Source of the DNA: Borrelia hermsii DAH | GTDB lineage: Bacteria > Spirochaetota > Spirochaetia > Borreliales > Borreliaceae | Length of the DNA stretch: 64,000 nt | Assembly: GCF_023035675.1 (NCBI RefSeq) | Contig: NZ_CP073142.1 | Coordinates: 120,688-184,687 of the forward strand | Direction: 5' to 3' | Shown here: one piece after another, positions 8,992-17,629 of the stretch | Layout of the letters: each line of letters begins with the position of its first letter | How positions within the stretch are numbered: the stretch's first letter is position 1 | Program-made: the position numbers and the translations under genes | The notes under the pieces: model-generated | Database searches by the model: none | What the model was told of the DNA's origin: nothing | The model's input: the letters and a program-made list of their open reading frames with translations, nothing else

Positions 8992-9921
8992 TCATAAAAT
9001 AGCATCCCTATTCTCATCAAGGAAATCTCTTAACTGATTTACAGTCATTAAATTCCTTAGCACATCAACATACCCTACAGAGATCTTAACAATTTCAAGC
9101 TTCTGCATCATAATTGAAGCATCCTGACCAAAATTCAGCTCACCTTCACTCCTAAATATTACTTTAGAAGTTGAACTATCATATTTAACTTCCCCCGGCA
9201 ATAATAATCTATCATGATTTTCAGATTTAGCTGAAAAATTTAATTTTACTGCATAAGCACTCTTATTTCTAATATTAATAACTTTATCTTTTTGCGCTAA
9301 AGCCTTCTCCACAAGACTTAAATGATCAAAATTCATCTCTATATTAATATCTGCCCCAGCCTCGGTTCTAAATCCTAAAAGTATCATCAATAAATGCTTG
9401 GGTTTAAATCCTCTTTTTTTCATTTCATGTAAAATTTCAGGAAAATAATCTGATCCTAAGATCTTCTTAACAGGTTTTGTAACTAAAAGACTTATACTCT
9501 TTAACTTTGCATCTAGTACCTTTTCCACAACTTGATTACGCTGACTACCAGACTCTATGCGTCCATCTTTAACATCATAAGATAGATTTGCCCCAATATA
9601 ACTCAAATCTATATCCAAGTTATTAAAAGGACTTGACAATCTTGATACATCAAATGCCACAGATGGAAGTTGAAATTGTTTAATCATACCTTCTGGGACT
9701 TTATTTTTCTGGTTTGAAAAAATATTGTCATTTACTTTTGATAAAGTAATATCATCAAATTCATCCTTAAAAACATCTGCCTTCTCTTCCCTAGCATTTT
9801 GTAAATCTGAATTTTTACTTTCCCACATACCCTGCAAACTTGGAAAGTAATTTCGACTATAAACAAGCAATGAAATAAATAATACAACTGTTGATACAAT
9901 AATAATTACTCTAACTATCAA
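8992..9921 (-). CDS. Single-pass membrane protein of unknown function
   Basis: About 309 aa from TTG 9921, which sits right after GGGGGAGGAG; the ATG at 9936 would put that RBS inside the coding region and has none of its own. One N-terminal transmembrane helix (about residues 3-22) has no lipobox. A periplasmic domain of about 280 residues follows, with an acidic linker (about 35-75) and a mixed domain containing two stretches of similar basic/hydrophobic pattern. It is monocistronic. I do not recognise the family. Confidence 0.75.
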   Translation of the reverse strand: MIVRVIIIVSTVVLFISLLVYSRNYFPSLQGMWESKNSDLQNAREEKADVFKDEFDDITLSKVNDNIFSNQKNKVPEGMIKQFQLPSVAFDVSRLSSPFNNLDIDLSYIGANLSYDVKDGRIESGSQRNQVVEKVLDAKLKSISLLVTKPVKKILGSDYFPEILHEMKKRGFKPKHLLMILLGFRTEAGADINIEMNFDHLSLVEKALAQKDKVINIRNKSAYAVKLNFSAKSENHDRLLLPGEVKYDSSTSKVIFRSEGELNFGQDASIMMQKLEIVKISVGYVDVLRNLMTVNQLRDFLDENRDAIL

Positions 9922-9936
9922 ACTCCTCCCCCTCAT

Positions 9937-10503
9937 ACATTAAACAATACAAATAATTATTGTGATCAGTATAACATACAAATACATACGATACACTAAG
10001 CTATGCGCACCACAGCGCACTTTAAACCATCAATAATAAATTCTAGTATTTAGAAGTAATCTCATTATAGTAATATCTACTAACTTGCTAGAAGTGTCTC
10101 TATTTATTTTAAGTCATACTTTTCTAAAGTAGATAAATATTACTAAATTTCCACAAATAATAATTATACTTTCTAATAAAAGGCAATATTTTAATTTTTA
10201 AATTAGGGAAAATTAAAAAGTCCACAATGTAAGGTCCATACGCTTAACATATTGAGCATAAGGTTTATTACAAAAAAACTCTTGATTAAAAAAATTGCAT
10301 TCCAAATTAAACAGTTCAAAATAAATGCTCAATTTCACATAATTTTTAGAAAAATATGTGTATATAAAAAAAATTGAACTATATTTTTTAAAAAGTCATG
10401 TTTATAATGATTCTTCCATTATAATAGACTTGAAGAATTACGCAAGCTGCAGTTTTGAGGCTGTAGCTTCAAATTTAAACTTATATACAATAATCTATGC
10501 AAG
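9937..10503. other. Intergenic, no gene seen
   Basis: AT-rich DNA separating the lipoprotein region from the prophage-like block. I find no credible ORF. The only structure is an imperfect stem AAGCTGCAG/CTGTAGCTT at 10444-10469, 35 bases past the terminase stop. Confidence 0.6.
10444..10469 (-). terminator. Weak hairpin after terminase gene
   Basis: 9-bp arms with one mismatch around an 8-base loop, without a T run. It is positioned to end the leftward terminase operon. Confidence 0.4.
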
Positions 10504-11856
10504 TTAAATATATCTGCTCTTGGAGAAATGCTTAAGTTTATCTTTATATTCAAGACTTAAGAGTAGATAACAAGCACTCAAAGCATCAAGAGCGTCATCT
10601 TTGCCTTTAGAAGCACCACTATAGCTATAAATATCATTAATAACATTCTTATCTATAATCTTTAAAAACTCTATCTTACGGGCGTTAAATAAGGGTATTA
10701 GAGTACATATTCGCACAAACTTATTGCTTAAAGGTTTAACTGCTGATATTTTAAAATAATGATTCATGCTTTGCCGAAGGGATATCATAATTTTTGTTAA
10801 AAACCCATGTCCATCGGTATTATCTCGATCCTCAACATAAAGTGTATTAATATTAAAGTTTTCCGCAAGCACATTAATTGCACTAAGAATTGAATTATCA
10901 CTTATAGGTTTTCTATCCTGATAAATATATGCATAATACTTATCTCCCACCCTCTCAAGTACACAAATTGCAGTATTGTCCATACCAACAGAAAACGCAG
11001 GATCAACATACATAATTGGACTTTTAAATGTATAATCACAATTAAGAATAACCTCATTAAAGCACGCATCAGTACTAGCAGTCCACTCTCCTAAGAGTAC
11101 TCGGGCCTTATAAGCAGATAAATTTTTGTAAATCATTTCCTGTGTTTCAATAAAATCTTTCAAGTTTAAAGGATTATCATAAATACTAAAATTATATGTC
11201 CTATATATATCTTTTTTATCAATATAATCACTCTTAAAGTAATGTGCAGGATGATCGGGATTAGTGTCAAAAATAATAATGGATGGCTTTTGTCTAAGCC
11301 TTTTCATTATCTCAAGCAAAGTTTCTTTATGCATTAAGGTTGCCTCATTGACATACACCAAAGCAGAATTACTACCCCTAATCCTAAAGAAAGCATCACT
11401 ATTCTTGCCACCATAAATATTAAGTGTCAGGCCCGCAATGGTGCATGAAACACTGCGAGAAACCTTTAAAACATACTCTACATTTAAAAGATTACATATC
11501 TTCTCTACCTGTTTAAGTGTATTGGTAAGCAATGCACCAATGGAACTGCCCACAATAAAATTATTAGTATCTTTGTGATAATAATCTTTATTTTGAATCA
11601 AAAACTTAATAAGTAAATATGATGCTAAGAATGTCTTACCACTAGATATTCCACCATTAAAGATTATTTTAGAGCAAAAATTATTATTTAAATCCAAGAG
11701 TACTTCCCTCTGTTTAAGGGTTAAATACTTCTCTTCAAACGATTTAAAATCAATTTCTTTTCGTTTTTTTTGTGAAAATGTGGCAATATTAATATTAAAT
11801 TTTTGTTTAAATCTCTTCTGCAATTTAATAAAAACTGATAAATCGTTTAATTCCAA
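10504..11856 (-). CDS. Phage terminase large subunit, PBSX/cp32 type
   Basis: 450 aa, the usual length for the family. This is the DNA-packaging motor: an ATPase domain (about 40-240) with Walker A G-G-I-S-S-G-K-T and a Walker B-like hydrophobic strand ending V-Y-V-N-E-A, then a motif of the D-T-N-P-D-H type that couples ATP hydrolysis. The RNase H-like nuclease domain shows M-Y-V-D-P-A-F, L-Y-V-E-D-R-D and K-D-D-A-L-D-A-L, supplying the expected acidic residues. It starts 2 bases after the small-subunit gene, so the two form an operon. All motifs look intact, but no capsid or portal gene is nearby, so its present use is uncertain. Confidence 0.9.
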   Translation of the reverse strand: MELNDLSVFIKLQKRFKQKFNINIATFSQKKRKEIDFKSFEEKYLTLKQREVLLDLNNNFCSKIIFNGGISSGKTFLASYLLIKFLIQNKDYYHKDTNNFIVGSSIGALLTNTLKQVEKICNLLNVEYVLKVSRSVSCTIAGLTLNIYGGKNSDAFFRIRGSNSALVYVNEATLMHKETLLEIMKRLRQKPSIIIFDTNPDHPAHYFKSDYIDKKDIYRTYNFSIYDNPLNLKDFIETQEMIYKNLSAYKARVLLGEWTASTDACFNEVILNCDYTFKSPIMYVDPAFSVGMDNTAICVLERVGDKYYAYIYQDRKPISDNSILSAINVLAENFNINTLYVEDRDNTDGHGFLTKIMISLRQSMNHYFKISAVKPLSNKFVRICTLIPLFNARKIEFLKIIDKNVINDIYSYSGASKGKDDALDALSACYLLLSLEYKDKLKHFSKSRYI

Positions 11857-11858
11857 GA

Positions 11859-12419
11859 TTACCCCAACTTTAAGCCCTTAGACTTAAAAATTTCCTTAAG
11901 TTTAATCAAGCACTCATAATCTTCCTTCATATCATTTAAAATAAGCTTTCTAGATATTAGGTTCTTCTTATAAATCTTGCGCTTTAAATCAAATCTAAGT
12001 TTCTTACATAAGCTCTCATCATCACTATTGCTTATTTCCTTTTCTAAATTTAAAATTTCGCTATTAACATCAATTAACTTTTTAAAATCAGACCTAAGAG
12101 TAAGTTCTTTATATTTAAAATGGGAATTTATGTAAGAATTTGCAATTTTATAAAATGACTTATAAAAGCTATCGCGCTCCCCTTCAAGCCTATAAGCCTC
12201 GCAAGTTGCATCTCTAGCAAGATCACCCAAATCAACATCACTAGAAGACCTAGACGTAATATCAGCGCTACCCGGATTACTTGCAAGCTCACCTAAAATA
12301 TTAAGTTTAACTTTTAAAACGGTGGATTCACTAACATCCAAAATTTTTGCAATATCAGCTGTACTTAAATTTGATTTAAATAAAATATTATATTTTGCTT
12401 CCCTATTTTTAAATGCCAT
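11859..12419 (-). CDS. Terminase small subunit-like DNA-binding protein (DUF603 type)
   Basis: 186 aa. A helix-turn-helix at residues 19-40 (L-S-T-A-D-I-A-K-I-L-D-V-S-E-S-T-V) is typical of small terminases that recognise the packaging site. The rest is a long charged helical region suited to oligomerisation. It precedes the large subunit by 2 bases. In cp32 plasmids a DUF603-type gene occupies the same position, which supports the call. Confidence 0.75.
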   Translation of the reverse strand: MAFKNREAKYNILFKSNLSTADIAKILDVSESTVLKVKLNILGELASNPGSADITSRSSSDVDLGDLARDATCEAYRLEGERDSFYKSFYKIANSYINSHFKYKELTLRSDFKKLIDVNSEILNLEKEISNSDDESLCKKLRFDLKRKIYKKNLISRKLILNDMKEDYECLIKLKEIFKSKGLKLG

Positions 12420-12507
12420 TTAAATAAATTGTAAACAAGTTTTTACAAAAAAACAAGATTTAATGCATTTCAAATTCAATAAAAACCTAGAACATTAACA
12501 CAAAAAC
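12420..12507. other. Start of the palindrome-rich non-coding kilobase
   Basis: Between the terminase operon and the partition genes about 980 bases carry only one 25-codon gene. In this first part nothing else is seen. Confidence 0.5.
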
Positions 12508-12567
12508 TTGACTGCCTGGCAAACTCGTTACACATAAAGTAGATATTGGATTATATCCAATATCTAC
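12508..12567 (+). promoter_or_regulatory. Promoter and perfect hairpin before a tiny gene
   Basis: TTGACT at 12508-12513 with CACATA 17 bases later looks like a sigma-70 promoter. It is followed by a perfect 13-bp-arm palindrome (12539-12551 and 12555-12567, 3-base loop) that begins just past the -10. The hairpin would start the transcript or be an operator at the transcription start. Confidence 0.55.
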
Positions 12568-12582
12568 AAAAAGGAGAAAAGT

Positions 12583-12660
12583 ATGATTAAAAATCATTTT
12601 AAGTTAAGAATCACCTTTAAATTAATAAATAATGTAATATTAATTATGATTTTAACATAA
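12583..12660 (+). CDS. 25-aa hydrophobic peptide with strong RBS
   Basis: AAAAAGGAGAAAAGT precedes ATG; 25 codons end at TAA 12660. The peptide starts basic (M-I-K-N-H-F-K-L-R) and ends as a short hydrophobic helix (V-I-L-I-M-I-L-T). The promoter-hairpin-RBS-ORF order is complete. It could be a membrane peptide (type I toxin-like), a leader peptide, or a truncated gene that kept its promoter. No partner antisense RNA can be seen from sequence alone. Confidence 0.5.
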   Translation: MIKNHFKLRITFKLINNVILIMILT

Positions 12661-12931
12661 AACATAGGTTAAATCGAATTAACTAGCAATAAAAAATAAA
12701 AAACAATAAAATTCATAACACCAACATAAACTTGATACCATAAAAATCTACTACTTAAAAAGCTAATACCAAAATATTACTAGAACAATGTCAATCCAAA
12801 CTTTCATAAAATGTAAAGAAATAAAAATTGATTTTCAATTTATGCTATTTTTTAAACGTAAAATTTTACTCTGCACTAAAACCCAAAATCAACAAAATAT
12901 CTCAGATCCCTATTTTATACTCTTAGAACCA

Positions 12932-12946
12932 GGGGCTTATTGCCCC
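12932..12946. repeat. GC-rich hairpin
   Basis: GGGGC-TTATT-GCCCC stands out in AT-rich DNA. It lies convergently placed between the peptide gene and the leftward par genes. Confidence 0.55.
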
Positions 12947-12994
12947 GATAAAGAGAATTTATGAAAAAATATTGTTATTTGCCTCTCAAAAACT

Positions 12995-13042
12995 AAAGGG
13001 TTTACTAGGAACTCTGGCCTCAAAGCCCCTAATAAACCCTTT
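12995..13042. terminator. 15-bp inverted repeat, likely terminator
   Basis: AAAGGGTTTACTAGG pairs with CCTAATAAACCCTTT (14 of 15) across an 18-base spacer. It lies in the non-coding stretch downstream of the par operon and of the small peptide gene. Confidence 0.5.
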
Positions 13043-13312
13043 AAGGTAACAGGTCCTTATATTAAGAGTGACACATTGCATGTCAATCTGTACTAACTAT
13101 AATATATAACAATTTCAAACATTTTGCAAATATTTTTCAAAGTTTTTTTAAAAAAAAATTAAAAAATACCAAAAAAATTGATTACCTTAACATTTATTTA
13201 CTTACCTAAAGTCCACTTACCTATAAATACAACCAAAAAACTAGAACATTTTGACTGGACTTTAAAAAATTTAACAAAAAAATATTAAAGTTTTTACTCT
13301 CTCCACGTTAGG

Positions 13313-13378
13313 TTTATTTCTAAGATCTTTGACCTATCTGCATTAGGAGACTATTTTCAAAAAATTCTTAGAAATAAA
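13313..13378. repeat. 13-bp inverted repeat beside the par genes
   Basis: TTTATTTCTAAGA and its exact complement at 13366-13378, 40 bases apart, end 25 bases from the PF49 stop. Inverted repeats next to the maintenance genes are a known feature of Borrelia plasmids; it may be part of the partition/incompatibility locus. Confidence 0.55.
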
Positions 13379-13402
13379 TCCAACATCACAAAATCTATTA
13401 TC

Positions 13403-13948
13403 CTATTTTTTCCCCCTCTTTGAAGACTCAAATTGACTTATTATTTTTGCTAAAAATTCTTTTTCTTCCGAGAAAACTTTCTCTAAAAGAAAGCTTGTAA
13501 GCTTGGCATTTTGCTTATAAAATGCATATGCATCAGAACATTTAAGCTGAAACCTTAAAGGCCTTAACGGATTTTGTTTCGATTTCTTTATATTAACACC
13601 CTCTTTATTCCTTAACAAAAACATGGTTCCATTGATCCCATTGTTAATGACATACTTCTCCTCTACAATTCCCTCCTCAATAGCAGTGGCTATCTTTAAA
13701 TACTTATAAGTCTGAGTCCTTGCAAGCCGATAATCTTTGGCAAAATCGTCAAAACTAGCATAATTATCAAGCTTGTAATACTCCTTATCCTTAATCTCTT
13801 TTAATACCTTCATTGCCTCAATTTTACAAAAGATCTCTTTTTGAAAATTAATTTTCAATCTCTCCTTAAGCTTATTATAGTGAATAGATATCTGTTCTTC
13901 AGGTGAAAGTTCTTTAGCCAAATTCCTCTTATTAACCTCTATTCCCAT
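13403..13948 (-). CDS. Plasmid partition protein, PF49 family (ParB-like)
   Basis: 181 aa from ATG 13948, placed by AAGGAGG seven bases upstream; an upstream ATG at 13978 would overlap the palindrome at 13968-13992. Family members are about 180 aa, basic and helical. The segment D-Y-R-L-A-R-T-Q-T-Y-K-Y-L-K looks like a recognition-helix region and the C-terminus is Lys-rich. It is the last gene of the maintenance operon and probably binds a centromere-like site for the ParA ATPase. Confidence 0.85.
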   Translation of the reverse strand: MGIEVNKRNLAKELSPEEQISIHYNKLKERLKINFQKEIFCKIEAMKVLKEIKDKEYYKLDNYASFDDFAKDYRLARTQTYKYLKIATAIEEGIVEEKYVINNGINGTMFLLRNKEGVNIKKSKQNPLRPLRFQLKCSDAYAFYKQNAKLTSFLLEKVFSEEKEFLAKIISQFESSKRGKK

Positions 13949-13967
13949 TTCTAACCCTCCTTTGCCT

Positions 13968-13992
13968 TTTACGTACACTAAGTGTACGTAAA
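13968..13992. promoter_or_regulatory. Perfect palindrome between parA and PF49: candidate partition site
   Basis: TTTACGTACACT and its complement flank a single central A, filling most of the 57-base gap between the ParA stop and the PF49 start. A 25-bp perfect palindrome containing CpG (ACGT) steps is conspicuous here and is a candidate parS or an operator for PF49. Confidence 0.6.
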
Positions 13993-14005
13993 CTATTATT
14001 CAAGC

Positions 14006-14758
14006 TTAAGCCATAATGCCTATCTTACTCATCAAAGTTAAAAGCGTATTTTGGTACTCCATTATATAATCTTTACTTAAATCAAAAACATCGTTTCTAG
14101 CTATTTTCCTATTTAAATCTTCTCTTTCGGAGATTGTACCTAAAAAATTATCATTTTCTTTTAAAATATTTAATAACTCCTTATGCGTATTATTCTTTTT
14201 AAACTTAGTATTAAGCAAATAAATAGGAGCCTTTATAGATAATTTCTCTATGAAAAAATTAAATAAATCTAAACTCTCAACTGCCCATTTCTCTGCCGTA
14301 ATTGGCACTATGATGTAACTACTACATACTAAAGCATTAGTTAAAGTAAAATCTAAGCTTGGATTGGTATCAAGTATTATGTAATCATACTCAAACCCCA
14401 ATAACTTTAATTGTTCTTTTAGCCTAAATTCTTTATAAGGAATAGACTCTGAATTAAATTTATGCAAAGTCAAATAACTTGGTATTAAATCTAAATTACT
14501 ATTAATATTTACAACAGAACTATCAATATGCAGATTTGATATTAACACTTCATATATATTCCGATTAAACAAATCTATTCCCTGTTCCTTTATGATATTA
14601 AAATAATAACTGGTAGTTGATGCTTGTGTGTCAATATCGATAATTAATACCTTAAAAGATTGTGATAAAAGCGTTGCAAATATTAGACTCGTGGTGCTCT
14701 TACCCACACCACCCTTAATTGATGCCACTGTAATTACTTTTGTCTCTTTTGTATCCAT
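14006..14758 (-). CDS. parA: Plasmid partition ATPase, ParA (PF32 family)
   Basis: 250 aa. Deviant Walker A K-G-G-V-G-K-S-T (residues 14-21), Walker A' D-I-D-T-Q-A-S, and Walker B Y-I-I-L-D-T-N-P-S-L-D are all present, so it should be an active partition ATPase that positions plasmid copies. There is no N-terminal DNA-binding extension, as for small ParAs of this genus. It overlaps the upstream PF50 gene by 25 bases. PF32 sequence type defines compatibility groups in Borrelia, so this gene is the best marker for naming the replicon. Confidence 0.95.
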   Translation of the reverse strand: MDTKETKVITVASIKGGVGKSTTSLIFATLLSQSFKVLIIDIDTQASTTSYYFNIIKEQGIDLFNRNIYEVLISNLHIDSSVVNINSNLDLIPSYLTLHKFNSESIPYKEFRLKEQLKLLGFEYDYIILDTNPSLDFTLTNALVCSSYIIVPITAEKWAVESLDLFNFFIEKLSIKAPIYLLNTKFKKNNTHKELLNILKENDNFLGTISEREDLNRKIARNDVFDLSKDYIMEYQNTLLTLMSKIGIMA

Positions 14759-15300
14759 CTTGGAATGATACCCCCTTCCGGCAATTTTTTCCCATAAAAT
14801 GCATAAAGTTCCCTCTCTAATTCTAGGAGTATACTTAGTAAAGTCTGATAGTAGGAACTCTCAACCTTATCTTTTTTTAATAAATTATGCAGGCCACTTA
14901 AATAACAAAAAACCCCGCCCTTCTTAAATCTAAATTCTATGTACTCACACTTCCTTAAAGTATAAGTCTCCCTCTTATTAAAATTTTTTACTAAAAATGC
15001 CTTGTCTAATTTCTTAATCCCGTAATAAATACCCAAAAAATCATCATCATCTCTTATTGAGAATAAATGAAACATGCTTATGTCTTCTATGTTGAAAATC
15101 CCTCTAAGAGATATGAAAAACTTAGTTGGCTCATTCTTACTTATCCCAAATGTGTAAAAGTCATTAAATATCTTAGTATGATATATCTTGCGTTTATTAA
15201 TCTCTTCTACTTTAGAGAAAATATTACTCTTTCCCTTCCTTTGGTTCTTGGGATCTATTTCTTTTTTCTTCTGCTTCAATAATTCTAGTAAAGCCACCAT
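14734..15300 (-). CDS. Plasmid maintenance protein, PF50 family (DUF226)
   Basis: 188 aa, normal for the family. It starts at ATG after AAGGAAAAGG. N-terminal K-E-I-D-P-K-N-Q is followed by a domain with F-F-I-S-L-R-G-I and Y-G-I-K-K-L-D and a Leu-rich C-terminal helix. It lies between the replication protein and ParA and overlaps parA, indicating translational coupling. It is required for autonomous replication in several Borrelia plasmids; the mechanism is not clear. Confidence 0.9.
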   Translation of the reverse strand: MVALLELLKQKKKEIDPKNQRKGKSNIFSKVEEINKRKIYHTKIFNDFYTFGISKNEPTKFFISLRGIFNIEDISMFHLFSIRDDDDFLGIYYGIKKLDKAFLVKNFNKRETYTLRKCEYIEFRFKKGGVFCYLSGLHNLLKKDKVESSYYQTLLSILLELERELYAFYGKKLPEGGIIPRWIQKRQK

Positions 15301-15332
15301 CCTTCCTTTTCCTTGGTATAATTAATAATTTA

Positions 15333-16445
15333 TTACTTTATAATCCTAAGCAATTCGTAATAATATGTGTTATCAACCACTTTGCTATACTTTAATTCAT
15401 CCTTAGTATTAATAAATTTCTTTAAGGCAGGTATCAATACGCTAATATCTACTCTATGCCTTAGCTGTTCTAATAATATACTAAAAATATTGTTTTTTAT
15501 ATCATCTCCTTCGCTTTCTTGTTTTCGGTAGGTCTTAATGTTGGTTTTTATTTTCCTTATTAGACGATCTAAATCTCTGTATTTGTCTTGTTCTATTATG
15601 AAATGGGGCTTTTCTTTATAAGTTTCATATATTCTACTAAACTCCTCTCTTAATGCCTCTTCGTCATAATTCTGCTTCTTAAGTTCCAATTCCCCTTTAC
15701 CTAGTATTTCCTTAAGTTTCTCTACCTTAATTGCCTGTTTACAGCTATTACCTTGGGTATTTTTATTTAAATATCCCTTTCGTTTTAAAAAGTCCTCAAC
15801 ACATCCTATTTGCCCACTTCTAAGCTCACCTTTAATTAAGGTCAAGTCTTCCTCTGAGAGAAGGTTTATGCTCTTTTCATACCTTTTTATTTCCTTTATA
15901 AGTTCTATCTTTACTGTCTTATTTATCTTCAAGTTTAATAAAGTGAAGGGTAAATCAATCCTGAATTTGCATTTGCTTATGTATTTGATCAATATTTCTT
16001 CTTCTCTTTTATTATTATTATTAATATTATTAATACACTCCCATTTTGGACTCCCATTTTCTTTGCCGTAAATCCTTACTCTTTCTTGAAATTTGTTTAT
16101 CTTCTCTTCCTTAAGATGCTTGAAATGTGAGTTTATCTTAGCGTGACATTCTTTCTTTGAATATTGTAGCGTATAATAAATTTCACTGCCACATTGCTTG
16201 CCTAGGTGTTTGCAGTAGTTGAGTGTGAGTTTAAACTTTTTCTCAAGTGCGTATAAATAATTCTGTAGTGTTTTGATCTTGACTATCTTTTGATTATTCC
16301 TCTTTAAGTTGCCATTAAAAAAATATAAAATGTTCTTTTGTGTGTATCGTTTTAGTTTGAAATTCATGAAATTAAGTGTAGATATAAGCACAATTAAGTT
16401 GTATTGATATCTATTGGTTTTTCCCTTTATACTTTTGATTTTCAT
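15333..16445 (-). CDS. Plasmid replication protein, PF57/62 family (Borrelia ORF-A)
   Basis: 370 aa, full length. TAGGAGTAAACA precedes ATG 16445. The N-terminal 110 residues (I-V-L-I-S-T-L-N-F-M-N, then Y-T-Q-K-N-I-L-Y-F) are the conserved, DNA-binding part of Borrelia ORF-A proteins, followed by a Lys/Glu-rich helical region with a run of Asn (about residues 139-144) and a C-terminal helical domain. It is the likely initiator. It heads the operon PF57/62-PF50-PF32-PF49. Confidence 0.92.
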   Translation of the reverse strand: MKIKSIKGKTNRYQYNLIVLISTLNFMNFKLKRYTQKNILYFFNGNLKRNNQKIVKIKTLQNYLYALEKKFKLTLNYCKHLGKQCGSEIYYTLQYSKKECHAKINSHFKHLKEEKINKFQERVRIYGKENGSPKWECINNINNNNKREEEILIKYISKCKFRIDLPFTLLNLKINKTVKIELIKEIKRYEKSINLLSEEDLTLIKGELRSGQIGCVEDFLKRKGYLNKNTQGNSCKQAIKVEKLKEILGKGELELKKQNYDEEALREEFSRIYETYKEKPHFIIEQDKYRDLDRLIRKIKTNIKTYRKQESEGDDIKNNIFSILLEQLRHRVDISVLIPALKKFINTKDELKYSKVVDNTYYYELLRIIK

Positions 16446-16818
16446 TGTTTACTCCTAATATAAGTATTTATAAGTCTTAAGTTAATTAATAATACAATTT
16501 ATCTTAAAAGTAAATACTTGTTTTAACAAATATGAAAATAAATTAATATTTATTTTCATAAGGTTAAATATTGATTTATTTTTTTATTGTGTTTGATTTC
16601 TCTAAAAAGTGCTTTACAAACTTATGTTTTTGCTATATCATAAGAATAAACACTTGTATTAAGAGTAAATAAGTACTAGTAATTTTTATTTAAAATTAAT
16701 TGGAAATGGACGAGCCTTGTTAAGGGCAAGTCGTGTTAAATCTTTAATATTTTTTCAATATCTTTTGTTTTGTTAAAATTTTCCTTGAAAATATGATTTT
16801 ATTTGAATGCATTAAAAT
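16446..16818. other. Candidate replication origin / PF57 control region
   Basis: No gene in 370 bases. It contains a 13-bp-arm perfect palindrome (TATGAAAATAAAT at 16531-16543, complement 16548-16560). There are also 9-bp arms AAGTATTTA/TAAATACTT at 16462-16470 and 16511-16519. A TAAATA-containing sequence recurs near 16650-16675. Origins of Borrelia plasmids map close to the PF57/62 gene, so this is the natural place for initiator-binding sites. Confidence 0.5.
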
Positions 16819-16843
16819 AAAAAGTCCCAAATAGGGACTTTTT
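16819..16843 (-). terminator. Terminator of the baseplate-holin operon
   Basis: AAAAGTCCC and GGGACTTTT around a 5-base loop, with T tracts on both sides, 33 bases after the stop of the 16876-17241 gene. It separates phage genes from the origin. Confidence 0.8.
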
Positions 16844-16875
16844 TGTGAAAGAGTAAATGATGATGTTTTTTAAAT

Positions 16876-17241
16876 TCACTTTTTTAATTTACTATATTTT
16901 TTGTATACAGAAATAGCTATTGGTTTTGTATTATTTATGTAATGTTTTAAGTGCGCTATATTGTCTTTAACTGCCTCTAGTGTGTGCTCTTCTCTTAGAA
17001 CACTGGAGTTTAGTAAGGTAAAGGTTGGAAAGTCCGAATCTCTTAATTTTTGTTTAGTTCGAACTAAAAATGTTTCTAGATACAATGCATAACCTGTAAG
17101 TTTTGCTTCATATATGCTTAAGTTCTTAAGTGTAGGCTCAATAGGTGCTTCAGGTTCTTCTGGTAGTGAGGCTATGGAAGTACAACTTAATATAATGAAT
17201 TGCAATAGAGTAATTAGACATAGAATTAATTTTATCTTCAT
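16876..17241 (-). CDS. BBA14-like lipoprotein at the end of the holin operon
   Basis: 121 aa. The signal peptide ends I-I-L-S-C (residue 20). A Pro/Glu-rich linker (E-E-P-E-A-P-I-E-P-T) and a helical domain of about 85 residues follow. Its ATG overlaps the BlyB stop by 4 bases. A lipoprotein of this type follows blyAB in cp32 phages and near the lp54 maintenance genes (BBA14/OrfD family). Position after a holin suggests a spanin-like or lysis-accessory role; that is inference. Confidence 0.8.
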   Translation of the reverse strand: MKIKLILCLITLLQFIILSCTSIASLPEEPEAPIEPTLKNLSIYEAKLTGYALYLETFLVRTKQKLRDSDFPTFTLLNSSVLREEHTLEAVKDNIAHLKHYINNTKPIAISVYKKYSKLKK

Positions 17242-17612
17242 TTCTTTCCCCCCTTTTTGCCCCTTGCCTCTAATTCTTCTTTGAGTAATTTGGTTTTGGT
17301 TTCCATAAGGGTATTGCGTTCAAGTCGTAATTCTTCAATTGATGTAGGATCAGCATCAGTGTTAATTGCGTTAATAAGATTCGTAATCTTATTAAGTATG
17401 GTTTCAAGTTCCATTACTATTTGTTTGCATTCTTTAACTTCCATTTTTTGCATTGAAGTCAAGTAAAGAGTATTCATGTATTTGTAAATATCAATGGCTT
17501 TTTTTATTCCTATTTCAAAAATTTCATCGTCATAAGTGTCGCTGTATCCAAAAAATTCCATTAAGTTTTGAAGAAAGACTATTCCCAAGTTGGTATTATT
17601 TTTGTTTAACAT
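17238..17612 (-). CDS. blyB: Holin accessory protein BlyB
   Basis: 124 aa, cytoplasmic and helical with a basic end (R-G-K-K-G-G-K-K). AAGGAATAAATT precedes ATG. It lies 17 bases after blyA and overlaps the next gene. In cp32, BlyB accompanies the BlyA holin and is needed for its full haemolytic/lytic effect. Length and position agree. Confidence 0.85.
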   Translation of the reverse strand: MLNKNNTNLGIVFLQNLMEFFGYSDTYDDEIFEIGIKKAIDIYKYMNTLYLTSMQKMEVKECKQIVMELETILNKITNLINAINTDADPTSIEELRLERNTLMETKTKLLKEELEARGKKGGKK

Positions 17613-17629
17613 AATTTATTCCTTGAATT

